From Allofrancisella inopinata (lineage in GTDB: Bacteria; Pseudomonadota; Gammaproteobacteria; Francisellales; Francisellaceae): a stretch of DNA of 64,000 nt. The stretch is from positions 1,488,001-1,552,000 of the forward strand of contig NZ_CP038241.1 of assembly GCF_012222965.1 (NCBI RefSeq), written 5' to 3'. The notes beneath the pieces were generated by a model that saw only the letters and a program-made list of their open reading frames with translations, ran no database searches and was not told the origin of the DNA. Made by a program: the position numbers and the translations under genes. Position 1 is the stretch's first letter. Each line of letters starts with the position of its first letter. Below are positions 19,286 through 29,617 of this stretch, piece by piece.

Positions 19286-20480
19286 CTGGAGTTACGGACT
19301 TTTGGGAAAAAGTTAAAGCGAAAAAGTTTTCTATGTGTTAATTTATAATTACATCAACTATGTTATGTTCTAAAAATGAAACAACGTGAATTAGCCAATC
19401 TATATACTGAATATTTATTATGTCAAAACTCCCAAGCAAGTGCGACAATGTGTTCAAGTATGTTAGATGAACTAGTAAAGCATGATAGTTTTTCTCGGAT
19501 GTTAAAAGTTGGTAGTTATGAAAGTAAATATGTCTGGTTAAAAGGTAAAAGTATTTTAAACGCCTACAAAGATAAGCCAAAGATATTATCTATAGACAAT
19601 ACAATAAGTCCTAAATCTGATAGTATGGTCAATGAGGTAGTAAACTGGTTTTATGATCATTCTGTAGGTAGAGCAGTTAAAGGCATCAATCTTATTAGTG
19701 CTTTAATCCACGTTGGAGATGCTAATATTCCTGTAGGCTTTGAAGTACAAACTAAGGAAAACTTTGTAGTAGAAAAAGATAAAGCAGGTATGGAGCGCTT
19801 AAAGCGTAAAGCACGCTACACAATTAATGAACTGGCAAGAAAACTGATATTGAAAATTATTAAGAATTTCTCTAGTTTTGATTATATAGTAGCTGATAGA
19901 TATTTTGCTTCTAAAACTAATTTGAAATTCTTTAACAAACATAAACTCTCGTATGTAATAGGTATAGCAAATAATCGTTTAGTTGCTAAGAGTAAAGCTA
20001 ATGCTCTTGCTGGTAACTACTGTAGGTTAGATGAATTAGGATTGCTAGAAAATGAGGCTATGAAAATTTATTTAAAAGATATAAAATATAGTCTTGTGGT
20101 TACTCGCCAAGTCTTCAAAAACGGGGACAATTCAACAGGTGAGATTTATTTAATTACTAATGATCTAAACCTAGAGAGTAACCACATAGAAGATATCTAT
20201 CAAAAAAGATGGAATATAGAAGTTTATCATCGAAGTATAAAACAAAACGCTAGTCTTGCTAAATCACCTACATCTGTAATTACTACTCAGCTTAACCATA
20301 TAGGTTTATCTATAGGTGCATTTATTGAACTTGAAAAACTAAAACTTGCTTCAAATAAAAATCACTATGCGTTGAAAAGGAAAATGTTAATCGCCGCCAA
20401 TCAAGCGAGTCATAGGGAAATTATAAAAATGAAAAAAATACTCAAAATGACTGCTTAAATTTAAAAGTCCGTAACTCCAG
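19286..20480 (+). mobile_element. Intact IS4-type insertion sequence
   Basis: A 1195-bp element with perfect 18-bp terminal inverted repeats, CTGGAGTTACGGACTTTT at 19286-19303 and its complement at 20463-20480. It is flanked by the 7-bp direct repeat TTATTAA (19279-19285 and 20481-20487), taken as the target duplication. One full-length transposase gene fills it. Intact ends, duplication and reading frame indicate a recent insertion. Confidence 0.93.
19376..20458 (+). CDS. IS4-family DDE transposase
   Basis: A 360-residue cut-and-paste transposase. The DDE triad candidates are Asp in SIDNT (near residue 73), Asp in VADRYF (near residue 178), and Glu in the signature YQKRWNIEVYHRSIKQ (near residue 281). 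The last matches the IS4-family Y-x2-R-x3-E-x6-K motif exactly. The frame is intact. Which IS4 subgroup it belongs to cannot be decided from sequence alone. Confidence 0.93.
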   Translation: MKQRELANLYTEYLLCQNSQASATMCSSMLDELVKHDSFSRMLKVGSYESKYVWLKGKSILNAYKDKPKILSIDNTISPKSDSMVNEVVNWFYDHSVGRAVKGINLISALIHVGDANIPVGFEVQTKENFVVEKDKAGMERLKRKARYTINELARKLILKIIKNFSSFDYIVADRYFASKTNLKFFNKHKLSYVIGIANNRLVAKSKANALAGNYCRLDELGLLENEAMKIYLKDIKYSLVVTRQVFKNGDNSTGEIYLITNDLNLESNHIEDIYQKRWNIEVYHRSIKQNASLAKSPTSVITTQLNHIGLSIGAFIELEKLKLASNKNHYALKRKMLIAANQASHREIIKMKKILKMTA

Positions 20481-20577
20481 TTATTAATGATAAGTAGTAC
20501 ACCTATCATGAGACTAATAATTAAGCAAAATGATGCTACATTTTACTCAAAAGAGTTAATAGTCTTAACAGATAAAT

Positions 20578-22044
20578 CTATAAAGCCAGCTTATACTTTT
20601 CATATTCAGCTGTAATTGAGCCTTCTGGTTTTGAAGTTACTAAACTAAAGGTAACTATACAAATACAACTAAGCGCAAACGCAGGGACCATCTCATAAAT
20701 CTCAAACCATCCCCCAAAAGTTTTAAACAGTGGCCATATCAAAACCATAAACGCCCCTGAAATAATCCCAGCTATAGCACCATACTTATTCATTCTTGAC
20801 CAAAATAATGAAAATATTACTACAGCGCCAAAAGAACTACCTAAGCCAGCCCAAGCATAGCTAACTAGATTTAATATACTACTCTCTGGATTATAAGAGA
20901 TAATAATCGCTAATATAGTTACCGCTAAAACAGTCAATCTACTTACATTCAGCTGCTCGGTATGCGAGGCTTTTTTCCTAAAAAATTTAGCATACACATC
21001 CACAGAAAAAGCACTAGATAAAGACAATAATTGAGCCGAAGCAGTACTCATAACAGCTGAAAGCACTGCTGCGAGTAAGACCCCTTCTATCCAAGGATTA
21101 AAAAACACCGCTGATAACCTAAGAAAAACTGATTCTGGGTTTATTTTTTCTGCTTGATAATAAGCAGCTCCTAATACACCAATACAAGCAGCGCCTACGA
21201 GTGCAGCTATCATCCATGACATACATATCCACATTGCTTTAGAAGTTTTATTTGGGTCTTTTATAGCCATAAACCTAACAATAATATGTGGTTGACCAAA
21301 ATATCCTAAACCCCAAGCTAATAGAGATACTATTGTAATAATAGGAACACCAGCAGTAATATCATAAAATCCAGATATATTTATATTTGAAAGAGCACTC
21401 ATAATATCTGCTTCACCAAAATTACTAAATACAACTATTGGTACCACTAAAAGAGCAAATAGCATTAAAGTTCCTTGAAAAAAATCTATCCAAGATATAG
21501 CCAAAAAACCGCCCACGCATGTATAAACAAACATTATTGAAGCAGTAAGAAGCAAAGCCTGATGGTATGAAATACCAAACATAGAGCCAAACAATACTCC
21601 TCCGGATACAAAACCTGCTCCAACGTAAATCGTGAAAAACATTACTATAACTATAGCTGTAACAGAACGAAGTATTCCTTTATCATCATGAAACCTATTT
21701 TCGAAATAAGCAGGTATTGTAATCGAATCTTTTACTATTTCAGTGTATATCCTTAATCTTTTAGCTATAACACCCCAATTTATAAAAGCTCCTATAGTTA
21801 ATCCTAAAGGTAACCATATTTGGTTAAAACCATACATCATAAAAGCACCAGGTAAAGCTAATAATAGCCAAGAGCCCATATCAGAAGCACCAGCTCCCAA
21901 TGCTGCTATCGGGGCGCTTAAGGATCTACCTCCAAGCATATAATCAGAAACTTTTTTTGTTTGAAAATACGAATAAATACCTATAGCAAATATAATAACT
22001 ATGTAAACAATAAAAGTTACCCAAAGTATTTGTGTATTATTCAT
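20578..22044 (-). CDS. putP: Sodium/proline symporter PutP
   Basis: Inner-membrane sodium:solute symporter (SSS family) importing proline. About 13 transmembrane segments are seen over 488 residues. The PutP signature around helix 2 (MLGGRSLSAPIAALGAGASDMGSWLL) is present, as is GLGYFGQPHIIVRFMA near residue 250. An upstream TTG would add one residue, but the ATG at 22044 has an AGAGG ribosome-binding site and fits PutP proteins. The gene is flanked by the IS element and glpX. Confidence 0.92.
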   Translation of the reverse strand: MNNTQILWVTFIVYIVIIFAIGIYSYFQTKKVSDYMLGGRSLSAPIAALGAGASDMGSWLLLALPGAFMMYGFNQIWLPLGLTIGAFINWGVIAKRLRIYTEIVKDSITIPAYFENRFHDDKGILRSVTAIVIVMFFTIYVGAGFVSGGVLFGSMFGISYHQALLLTASIMFVYTCVGGFLAISWIDFFQGTLMLFALLVVPIVVFSNFGEADIMSALSNINISGFYDITAGVPIITIVSLLAWGLGYFGQPHIIVRFMAIKDPNKTSKAMWICMSWMIAALVGAACIGVLGAAYYQAEKINPESVFLRLSAVFFNPWIEGVLLAAVLSAVMSTASAQLLSLSSAFSVDVYAKFFRKKASHTEQLNVSRLTVLAVTILAIIISYNPESSILNLVSYAWAGLGSSFGAVVIFSLFWSRMNKYGAIAGIISGAFMVLIWPLFKTFGGWFEIYEMVPAFALSCICIVTFSLVTSKPEGSITAEYEKYKLAL

Positions 22045-22187
22045 CAAGAGCCTCTAATTAATTATCATACCTGGTTAAAAATTAACATTTTAGAAGGCTT
22101 TTGGGAACCCAATCTAGTAAAATTTACACCATATAATGCCCAAACTGGTTTTACTAAAAATAAAAATAAAAAAGAAACAAAAAAATA

Positions 22188-23174
22188 TTAAGACATGAAC
22201 TTCTCAACACCGTCTTTAAAGTCAAAACTGTGTTCAGCTGTTATATGGCGCACTGTTCTTGTTGTTGAGCGCATAACTACGCTATGAGTTACAGCAAATG
22301 AGCCTCTGCGAGAACTGTTTATTCTCTTAACACCTTTCAGCATATTACCATCCGTAACTCCTGTTGCAGCAAATATAATATTTCCTGACGCCAAATCATC
22401 TATATCATACTTTTTATTAAGGTCTGTTATACCCCATTTATAAGCTCTTCTAATTTCTTCATCATTATTAAATACTAACCGTGCTTGCATCTGCCCACCC
22501 AGGCATTTCAAGGCTGCAGCTGCTAAAACTCCTTCTGGAGCTCCACCTGTACCTATATATACGTCTATTCCAGATCCTTCCGTAGCTGTTGAAATAACTG
22601 CTGAAACATCACCATCATCTATCAATATAACCCTAGCTCCACACGCTCTTGCTTCTTTAATAATATCAGCATGCCTTGGCCTATCCATAGTACAAACAAC
22701 CAACGCTGATAAATGAACGCCTTTATATTCTGCTATCCGTTTAAGATTTTCTGTAACAGAATCATCTAAATCTACTATCCCTTTAGGAGCTGTTATACCT
22801 CCAACTGCTATTTTTTGCATGTATACATCAGGAGCATTCAAAAAACCTCCTTCATCAGCCATAGCTAAAACTGTAAGAGCATTTGGCCCACCTTTTGACG
22901 TGATAGTTGTCCCTTCTAGGGGGTCTAGAGCTATATCCACCTTTGGTCCACCTCTACCTACCTTTTCACCTATGTATAGCATAGGCGCCTCATCTAGCTC
23001 TCCTTCACCGATAACAACTGTACCATCAACATCTACTTCATTAAGGGCGTTTCTCATAGCATCAACAGCAGCTTGATCTGCTGCTATTTTATCTCCTCTA
23101 CCCATTTGACTCCATGATGCTAAAGCTGCCAACTCTGTTACTCTAACCGCCTCAAGAGCTACTTTTCTATTCAT
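22188..23174 (-). CDS. glpX: Fructose-1,6-bisphosphatase, class II
   Basis: GlpX-type gluconeogenic phosphatase converting fructose-1,6-bisphosphate to fructose-6-phosphate. Metal-binding signatures VVIGEGELDEAPMLYIGE (near residue 55) and DIALDPLEGTT (near residue 81) are intact, as are DVYIGTGGAPEGVLAAAALKCLGG and the DRPRH segment. The 328-residue length is typical. No class I enzyme is visible in the window. Confidence 0.97.
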   Translation of the reverse strand: MNRKVALEAVRVTELAALASWSQMGRGDKIAADQAAVDAMRNALNEVDVDGTVVIGEGELDEAPMLYIGEKVGRGGPKVDIALDPLEGTTITSKGGPNALTVLAMADEGGFLNAPDVYMQKIAVGGITAPKGIVDLDDSVTENLKRIAEYKGVHLSALVVCTMDRPRHADIIKEARACGARVILIDDGDVSAVISTATEGSGIDVYIGTGGAPEGVLAAAALKCLGGQMQARLVFNNDEEIRRAYKWGITDLNKKYDIDDLASGNIIFAATGVTDGNMLKGVKRINSSRRGSFAVTHSVVMRSTTRTVRHITAEHSFDFKDGVEKFMS

Positions 23175-23203
23175 TTACAGATCCTTTTTTAATTATTTTA
23201 CAG

Positions 23204-23839
23204 TTACAACTCACTCAAAATAGGAGATATAAAATTTTCTATATTTTTCTTCAAATCAGTTAGTTTACCATGAAAAAAATGTCCAACTTGATTCATTTTG
23301 AGCATCACAAGATCAGACTTCACCTTATTAATAGCAAAATCAAAAACGGATTTTGGATTAACAACGTCATCGTCTACTCCTTGAACTAAAAACCAAGGTA
23401 AATTTGGTTCTGGATATTTTGACAAATTAAATCTATCTACAGCTGGAGCTATCGTAATTAAAGATACTACATTATCTAGTTTGCTTACGCCCTTGTATGC
23501 TATAGCTCCACCAAAAGAAAAACCACATAAAATTATTTTTTTAACATTTGTATTTTGCTCTATCCACTTACAAACCACAAGCAAATCTTCAAGTTCGCCT
23601 AAACCCTCACCATATTCACCCTGGCTATCCCCTACACCTCTGTAGTTAAACCTATATGATTCTATTTTAAAAGTTTTCATGGCTCTAGAGATGGTAGTAA
23701 CTACTTTGTTATGCATACTACCTTGGTATAAGGGATGAGGATGACATATAACCGCTACAATATCCTCTCTAGCCTCTTTGACTTTATCATGAGCTACTTC
23801 TATACGGCCTTGTTTACCCTCAATAAAAAATGTATTCAT
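23204..23839 (-). CDS. Alpha/beta hydrolase (COG2945-like)
   Basis: A 211-residue cytosolic alpha/beta hydrolase. The early motif ICHPHPLYQGSMHNKVV is characteristic of the COG2945 group. The nucleophile elbow is GFSFGGA (Ser108), with likely acid Asp156-158 in VDDDVVNP and base His187 in VGHFFHG. The triad is complete, but the substrate is unknown. The gene begins eight bases after the permease gene and ends about 30 bases before glpX, so the three may share a transcript. Confidence 0.8.
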   Translation of the reverse strand: MNTFFIEGKQGRIEVAHDKVKEAREDIVAVICHPHPLYQGSMHNKVVTTISRAMKTFKIESYRFNYRGVGDSQGEYGEGLGELEDLLVVCKWIEQNTNVKKIILCGFSFGGAIAYKGVSKLDNVVSLITIAPAVDRFNLSKYPEPNLPWFLVQGVDDDVVNPKSVFDFAINKVKSDLVMLKMNQVGHFFHGKLTDLKKNIENFISPILSEL

Positions 23840-23847
23840 AAGTCTAT

Positions 23848-25308
23848 CTATAATTGAGATGTCAGATCACAATCCTCTAATTTTATCAGTTTTGTCTTTT
23901 TAATAAACTTATATGCTAAATATAATACCACAAATGCTATAAATCCAATGTAGGTCGAAAAAAACTCTATACTAACTCCAAGCCAGCTCTTACTAGGGTT
24001 TATAAAGATATTTATACCTTGCCCAAGGATAATTGTACTTACAAGAGCTAAGGCAATCAAAGGTGCCCACGGGAAAAACTTCGCCACAAAAGGTAAATCC
24101 TTTAAGCTTTTACCTTGTTTTATATATGCTCTTCTAAACCTATAATGACTAATTGCTATACTAAACCATGCCAAAAAACCAGCAAGACTAGAAATATTTA
24201 CTAACCAATTAAATATACCCTTACTTCCCACGAAGTACACTAAAAAAAATGAACTACCTATCAAAGATGTAGCAAGTAACGCCATCATTGGCGTACCTTT
24301 AGAATTAGTAATTGCAAAGGTTCTAGGAGCATGGTTGATCTTACCCAAATGCCATAAAACTCTAGTAGCACTATACATACTAGAATTACAAGCTGATAAT
24401 ATCGCCGTTAAAATCACAACATTCATTATAGTAGCTGCTGATGATAACCCAACAGCTTTAAAAACTATAGTAAATGGACTCATAGAAATATCACTATGAG
24501 ACTCATTAGCTACACTTACTAGATTAGGATCATTATACGGGATCAAGAAACTAATAATTATCACCGCAAAAATATAAAAGATAACCAAACGCCAAAATGT
24601 TTGTTTTATTGCCTTAGGCACAGAAGTTTTAGGATCTTTTGCCTCTCCTGCTGTTACACCGACAAGCTCACTACCCTGAAAAGAAAAACCTGCTATCATA
24701 AACACAGCCATAAATCCAAAAAAGCCGTTATGAAAAGGAGCGTCTCCTATATGCCAATTATTAAAACCAACATTTGTATGATTTCCAACTAAACCAAATA
24801 TTGATAATCCTCCAACAATGATAAATATAATAACAGTAGACACCTTTATAAAAGAAAACCAATATTCAACTTCACCATACACTCTCACTGAAAACAAATT
24901 TAAGCAAAAAACAATTAAGAAAAAAAAGGAACTCCATAACAATATAGAAGTATCAGGAAACCAATATTGAATAATTATTGCTGCAGCAATAACCTCTGTA
25001 GCAACAGTAATTGCCCAATTAAACCAATAGCTCCAACCTGTACTAAACCCAAGTGCAGGATCCACGTATTTTGTAGTATACTCACAAAAAGTACCTGCAA
25101 CTGGATTATAAGCTGCCATCTCACCCAAACTTGCCATTAAAAAATATACCATAATCGCTATTATGGTATATGCTAAAACAGTTCCACCAGGTCCGGCATC
25201 AGCTATAGCTCCACCTAAAGCTAAAAATAATCCCGTACCAAGGCAGCCACCTAAGGCTATCATTGACATATGACGGCTTTGTAAATTACGACTAAGACTT
25301 TCTGACAT
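23848..25308 (-). CDS. LysP-type amino-acid permease (AAT family)
   Basis: Proton-coupled amino-acid importer of the APC superfamily, 486 residues, with about twelve membrane helices. The N-terminus RNLQSRHMSMIALGGCLGTGLFLALGGAIADAGPGG is the classic AAT-family helix 1 region, and GEMAAYNPVAGTF and GFSFQGSELVGVTAGEAKDP (near residue 205) match LysP and related permeases. Lysine is the best guess for substrate, based on overall similarity to LysP. The 5' leader can fold into a complex structure (listed separately), which suggests regulated expression. Confidence 0.82.
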   Translation of the reverse strand: MSESLSRNLQSRHMSMIALGGCLGTGLFLALGGAIADAGPGGTVLAYTIIAIMVYFLMASLGEMAAYNPVAGTFCEYTTKYVDPALGFSTGWSYWFNWAITVATEVIAAAIIIQYWFPDTSILLWSSFFFLIVFCLNLFSVRVYGEVEYWFSFIKVSTVIIFIIVGGLSIFGLVGNHTNVGFNNWHIGDAPFHNGFFGFMAVFMIAGFSFQGSELVGVTAGEAKDPKTSVPKAIKQTFWRLVIFYIFAVIIISFLIPYNDPNLVSVANESHSDISMSPFTIVFKAVGLSSAATIMNVVILTAILSACNSSMYSATRVLWHLGKINHAPRTFAITNSKGTPMMALLATSLIGSSFFLVYFVGSKGIFNWLVNISSLAGFLAWFSIAISHYRFRRAYIKQGKSLKDLPFVAKFFPWAPLIALALVSTIILGQGINIFINPSKSWLGVSIEFFSTYIGFIAFVVLYLAYKFIKKTKLIKLEDCDLTSQL

Positions 25309-25391
25309 TTATATTTTTCTCCTTAAACTACATATGTAGCTTTTAAGCTTTATTACAAAAATAAAACTATAAAATTTACTTGCCCTATTTA

Positions 25392-25491
25392 GGCATCAGT
25401 TTGTAAGGGAATTATTAGGTAAAAATAACATGAGAAAAGAAAGCAAGGTTGAAAGTTTTTACCTTCTTTCTAAATATTCCAAACCTCTGCC
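25392..25491 (-). promoter_or_regulatory. Structured leader upstream of the LysP-type permease
   Basis: On the minus strand GGCAGAGGTTTG (25491-25480) can pair with CAAACTGATGCC (25403-25392), a twelve-position helix containing one tandem G-A/A-G mismatch and one G-U. Inside, GAAAGAAGGT (25470-25461) pairs with ACCTTGCTTTC (25449-25439). A competing helix, GGTAAAAA (25463-25456) with TTTTTACC (25425-25418), shares bases with it. The closing TGCC can alternatively pair with GGCA at 25384-25381. The structure ends 84 bases before the permease start. It does not fit the five-helix lysine riboswitch, as far as I can judge by eye. The rest of the 25309-25667 gap shows no gene. Confidence 0.4.
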
Positions 25492-25667
25492 ATAAAAATA
25501 AAACCTAAATCCATCCTATACACTCATTTTTTATTTACTAACTTCATTATGTCTATTAACACTCAATAAATCAATTATATTTTTTGTTTAAAGGTTAATT
25601 TACAGCCATGAAGAAACTCCCACATAAAAGAATTTGTAAATCGCATATTGTAAAAACTTATACCCTG

Positions 25668-26351
25668 TCATTTGGCATCCGTCTTTCTGTCCCCTGAACG
25701 ATATATAATCCAATATACCACCCATGTGCATATATAGACAAATATCCCACAAAACACCACATCACTAAAGAAATGCCCACCTTGTGCGATTCTCATTAAA
25801 CCTAACCCCCCACCAGCAAATACTGCTGCAGCAAATACTAAGGCTTTCTTTTTCCTAGAAACTAACAAAGGCATAAAGGCAAATAGCCAAAAACCCATCG
25901 AAGCATCACCACAAACAAAAGAACAGTTTTTATTACATTGTGAAGATATTACAAACGGTTTTTGAAAAACCTTATCACCGTTAAACTCTTGCACCATTTC
26001 AGGCCTGGGCCTGCCCCAATGATCTTTGAATATATAATTAACAACCAAACCAGGGCCAACCCATAAACAAACAACTATAAAGAATACTTCTTTTCTATAC
26101 TTAACTTGCAAAGCCTTAATAAATAAAGAGCCAAGCAGAAATAAAATTACTACAACAGAAAAAATAATAGGAAAAAATCTAGCAAAAAGATGCAAAAATC
26201 CTAAAAAACCGTCATACCTACCGATAAACTCTTGTGTTGAGTAATTATAAAAATAGCCAGCTATAGTTATATCTAAGTTAGGGAAAATTAAAAAAAACAC
26301 CCAAGCAATAAAACAGACAACAACACCTAACGCTATATGAAATCTTATCAA
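25668..26351 (-). CDS. lpxF: Lipid A 4'-phosphatase LpxF
   Basis: PAP2-superfamily membrane phosphatase removing the 4'-phosphate of lipid A at the periplasmic face; in Francisella this gives cationic-peptide resistance and poor TLR4 recognition. The three PAP2 motifs are K109-x6-RP (KDHWGRPRP), the middle motif as CGDASMG (147-153) where many family members have PSGH, and R187-x5-H193-x3-D197 (RIAQGGHFFSD). The sequence strongly resembles Francisella LpxF as I remember it. Translation starts at TTG: an AAGGAG ribosome-binding site sits six bases before it and the family N-terminus (MxRFHI) begins there. About six membrane helices are seen. Confidence 0.9.
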   Translation of the reverse strand: MIRFHIALGVVVCFIAWVFFLIFPNLDITIAGYFYNYSTQEFIGRYDGFLGFLHLFARFFPIIFSVVVILFLLGSLFIKALQVKYRKEVFFIVVCLWVGPGLVVNYIFKDHWGRPRPEMVQEFNGDKVFQKPFVISSQCNKNCSFVCGDASMGFWLFAFMPLLVSRKKKALVFAAAVFAGGGLGLMRIAQGGHFFSDVVFCGIFVYICTWVVYWIIYRSGDRKTDAK

Positions 26352-26486
26352 AACAGCTCCTTAACAATCTCGATTTTATAAGTTTACTTACACATAAACC
26401 AAAGACTCTAACATTTTTAAGCTTTTTTTTGCTAGAATACTTATTAGTTTAATTTATTATTTTAGTTTTTAATTTTATACAAAAAT

Positions 26487-28868
26487 ATGACAGATAGTAA
26501 GCTTAAAAAAACAAATCATGCGACTGGACGGCTTAAAATAACCCTTATAGTCATTCTAACTGCCACTGTAATATATTTATTTATAGCACTTTTTAGTTAC
26601 AATATAAATGACCCGGGTTGGAGTAGTGTCTCTTCAGAGCCTTATATTAAAAACTACGCTGGTCCAGTAGGTGCATACGTTGCTAGTATTATTTTATCAA
26701 TATTTGGTATTATTGGTTTCATACTACCATTTTTACTTATTGATTGCATTAGGATCCTTCTGTTAAAAAAACCTAGTCAAATTCCTAATTACATCATGGC
26801 TGTGATAAAAGCATTGGGAATAATCGCATTTATACTAGCCTGCGATGGGCTTGCTGAATTATACTTAGGCTTTGCTAACTACTGGATGCCTCAACGCTCT
26901 GGTGGAATCATCGGCTACGAAGTTGTTAAGTTTACAACTAAGTACCTAGGTACAGTTGGTGGAGCATTTGCTCTACTAATTACACTCTTTGTAGGGCTAA
27001 CACTTTATTGTGGAACCACATGGATTCATTTGACTAAAACTATAATCCTCTCTTTAACAAAAGGTATTAGGTATATTACTAAACCTAGATCTAATAATTA
27101 TAAAATATCAGATCCAAGTGATTTTAACGAATTTAATACACAACAAACAAAACCTCTAGCTAAAGATCAAAACCAAATATCTTCTTTAGAAATAAAAAAC
27201 TCTACAAACTCCAAAGAAGATGTCTTTAGAGAAATTCTAAGCAATAAAAAAGCCCCAGATGAACTTACATTTATAGATAAAAAAAACGAAATAGAAATTA
27301 ATACTATAGAACAACCTGTAAAAAAAACATCTCTCTCAACAACAGTACAAAGCTCAAACTCAGCGAAAGCGAATACTGCTCTTAAGAAAAATGGTCTACC
27401 ATCTCTTGATTTACTTATAGAACCTGAGAAGAAAAAAACCGTAGTCTCGCAAGAGGAGCTTAAGCAAACATCTTCTTTACTTGAGCAAACCCTCAATGAT
27501 TTTAATATTAGTGCAAAAGTTATCGCAGCATACCCAGGACCTGTAATTACTAGATATGAAATTGATTTAGCTAGAGGTACTAAAGTTAGTAAACTTACAA
27601 ATATTTCTCAAGATTTAGCTAGAGCTTTATCAACTACCGCTGTGCGTGTTGTAGAGGTGATCCCAGGCAAACCATATGTTGGTTTAGAGCTACCAAACTC
27701 CTATCGCCAAATGGTACGTATAAAAGAAGTATTATCAGCTCCTGAGTTTATCAAATCAAAAGCTCCTACCTTAATGGGAATAGGTGTAGATATTTCTGGT
27801 AAGCCTACATTTGCTGAGCTTGCAAAAATGCCTCATTTACTAGTTGCTGGTACTACAGGATCTGGTAAATCTGTAGGTGTTAATGCCATGATTCTTAGTA
27901 TGCTTTATAAATGTTCCCCTGATGAGCTAAAATTCATTATGATTGACCCTAAAATGTTAGAGCTTTCTATCTATGATGGCATACCTCACTTATTAACCCC
28001 TGTAGTTACAGATATGACAGAAGCTGCTAACTCACTACGCTGGTGTGTCAAGGAAATGGAGCGCCGTTACGCTCTTATGTCAGCTGCTGGAGTACGTAAT
28101 ATAGCTCTTTTAAATGACAAAATAGAGCAAGCTGAAAAAGCAGGACGCCCATTAAAAGATACTATGTTCATAAAGATGAATCCAGAAAGAGCACACGAAG
28201 CGCCCACTTTAACAAAAATGCCATATATAGTGGTAGTTGCAGATGAGTTTGCGGATATGATTATGGTTGTTGGTAAAAAAGTCGAAGAGCTAATAGCAAG
28301 ACTTGCACAAAAAGCTCGTGCTGCTGGGATACACATAATTTTAGCGACTCAAAGACCTTCTGTAGATGTAGTAACTGGTCTTATAAAAGCAAACATTCCT
28401 ACTAGAATGTCATTTCAGGTTTCCTCAAGAATTGACTCTAGAACTATTTTAGATCAACAAGGAGCAGAGCAACTATTAGGTCAAGGTGATATGTTATATC
28501 TAAAACCAGGGTTTGGTGCCCCTATGCGTATTCATGGTGCTTTTGTGGATGATAATGAAGTCCATAAAGTTGTTGACGCTTGGAAAGAGTATGGTGCCCC
28601 AGAATATATTGAAAGTATACTAGAATCTACCGAAGACAGTAACGATGGAGCTTCAAACTCTAATGGAGAAAGTGAAGATCCTCTGTATAATGAAGCTGTT
28701 GAAATAGTTATTAAAACTCAAAAAGCTTCTATATCTGCAGTACAACGTAAGCTCAAAATTGGCTATAACCGCTCAGCAAGACTTATGGAAGAGATGGAAG
28801 AAAACGGTATAGTATCAGAAATGAATTCAAATGGTATGCGTGAAGTACTTATAAAGAGAGAAAATTAA
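26487..28868 (+). CDS. ftsK: DNA translocase FtsK
   Basis: Septum-located ATP-driven DNA pump that resolves chromosome dimers with XerCD at dif. The N-terminus has four membrane helices (about 20-190). A Ser/Asn/Lys-rich linker of moderate length follows (about 195-320). The motor has Walker A GTTGSGKS (455-462) and a Walker B-type [11 protein letters not shown] (near 590). The C-terminal gamma winged-helix domain (from about 725, [33 protein letters not shown]) reads KOPS sequences. At 793 residues it is a short-linker FtsK. Its stop overlaps the lolA start by one base. Confidence 0.97.
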   Translation: MTDSKLKKTNHATGRLKITLIVILTATVIYLFIALFSYNINDPGWSSVSSEPYIKNYAGPVGAYVASIILSIFGIIGFILPFLLIDCIRILLLKKPSQIPNYIMAVIKALGIIAFILACDGLAELYLGFANYWMPQRSGGIIGYEVVKFTTKYLGTVGGAFALLITLFVGLTLYCGTTWIHLTKTIILSLTKGIRYITKPRSNNYKISDPSDFNEFNTQQTKPLAKDQNQISSLEIKNSTNSKEDVFREILSNKKAPDELTFIDKKNEIEINTIEQPVKKTSLSTTVQSSNSAKANTALKKNGLPSLDLLIEPEKKKTVVSQEELKQTSSLLEQTLNDFNISAKVIAAYPGPVITRYEIDLARGTKVSKLTNISQDLARALSTTAVRVVEVIPGKPYVGLELPNSYRQMVRIKEVLSAPEFIKSKAPTLMGIGVDISGKPTFAELAKMPHLLVAGTTGSGKSVGVNAMILSMLYKCSPDELKFIMIDPKMLELSIYDGIPHLLTPVVTDMTEAANSLRWCVKEMERRYALMSAAGVRNIALLNDKIEQAEKAGRPLKDTMFIKMNPERAHEAPTLTKMPYIVVVADEFADMIMVVGKKVEELIARLAQKARAAGIHIILATQRPSVDVVTGLIKANIPTRMSFQVSSRIDSRTILDQQGAEQLLGQGDMLYLKPGFGAPMRIHGAFVDDNEVHKVVDAWKEYGAPEYIESILESTEDSNDGASNSNGESEDPLYNEAVEIVIKTQKASISAVQRKLKIGYNRSARLMEEMEENGIVSEMNSNGMREVLIKREN

Positions 28869-29482
28869 TGAGAAAAGCCATTTTATACATATTGTTAATA
28901 CTAATCACTAGCACTTGCTTTGCTAAATCTGATTCTACTAGCTTGATTGATAAGCTAAACGATATAGACTCAATGACAGCAAATTTTACACAAAAGCTAA
29001 TTGATGGACAAAGCAATAATAATATTAGCTCAAAAGGCTTTATGCTCTTAAAAAAACCTCACTTTTTCAAATGGGTAACACAGTCTCCCAATAAACAAGA
29101 AATTGTATCAAATGGTAAAAAACTTTGGATTTATGATAGCGACCTTGAGCAACTAATTGTTAAAAAGGTATCTGATAATATTGCTCAATTTCCTTATTTG
29201 ATATTACTAGCAGACAATACTGAGAATATTGGTGAAATGTTTAATATATATAAAAAAAATAATAATACTTATATCTTAAAGCCAAAAAATGAGGAAATGA
29301 TAAATAGCTTAACTATAAAATTTACCGATGAAAATCAGCTAGATTATTTAGACATTTCAACATCTTTGCAGCAATACACTCAAATAAATTTTAGTAACAC
29401 GAAAACAAATATATCTAGCATAAACACCGATGACTTCAACTTCGTACCTCCCAAAGGTACCGATATAATTGACGAAACTTAA
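28868..29482 (+). CDS. lolA: Outer-membrane lipoprotein carrier LolA
   Basis: Periplasmic shuttle carrying lipoproteins from LolCDE to LolB. A signal peptide (about 1-19, ending CFA) precedes the mature domain, with family motifs [29 protein letters not shown] and [20 protein letters not shown]. The 204-residue length is normal. It is translationally coupled to ftsK (TTAATG overlap), the usual gammaproteobacterial arrangement. Confidence 0.95.
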   Translation: MRKAILYILLILITSTCFAKSDSTSLIDKLNDIDSMTANFTQKLIDGQSNNNISSKGFMLLKKPHFFKWVTQSPNKQEIVSNGKKLWIYDSDLEQLIVKKVSDNIAQFPYLILLADNTENIGEMFNIYKKNNNTYILKPKNEEMINSLTIKFTDENQLDYLDISTSLQQYTQINFSNTKTNISSINTDDFNFVPPKGTDIIDET

Positions 29483-29617
29483 TTACCTCAACCAGCTTTT
29501 TCTCTTTAAATACCCAAGCAAATTGCTATAAAACAACTTGGAAATTAGCAAATAATATCTTATGGTTTAGTTTAGTTACCAAGTTAAAATCCTAACAAAA
29601 GTTAAGGTGGTAGTGAG

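Noticed and set aside
19338-19580. Minus-strand frame overlapping the IS transposase start
   Set aside because: It lies antisense to an intact transposase gene and has no features of its own.
21961-22191. 76-codon frame opposite the putP start and into the putP-glpX gap
   Set aside because: The product is lysine/asparagine-rich low-complexity sequence and overlaps putP.
25392-25491. Canonical lysine riboswitch upstream of the LysP-type permease
   Set aside because: The AGAGGT start is suggestive, but the element is far too short and the other conserved core strings and helices of the lysine riboswitch are not present.
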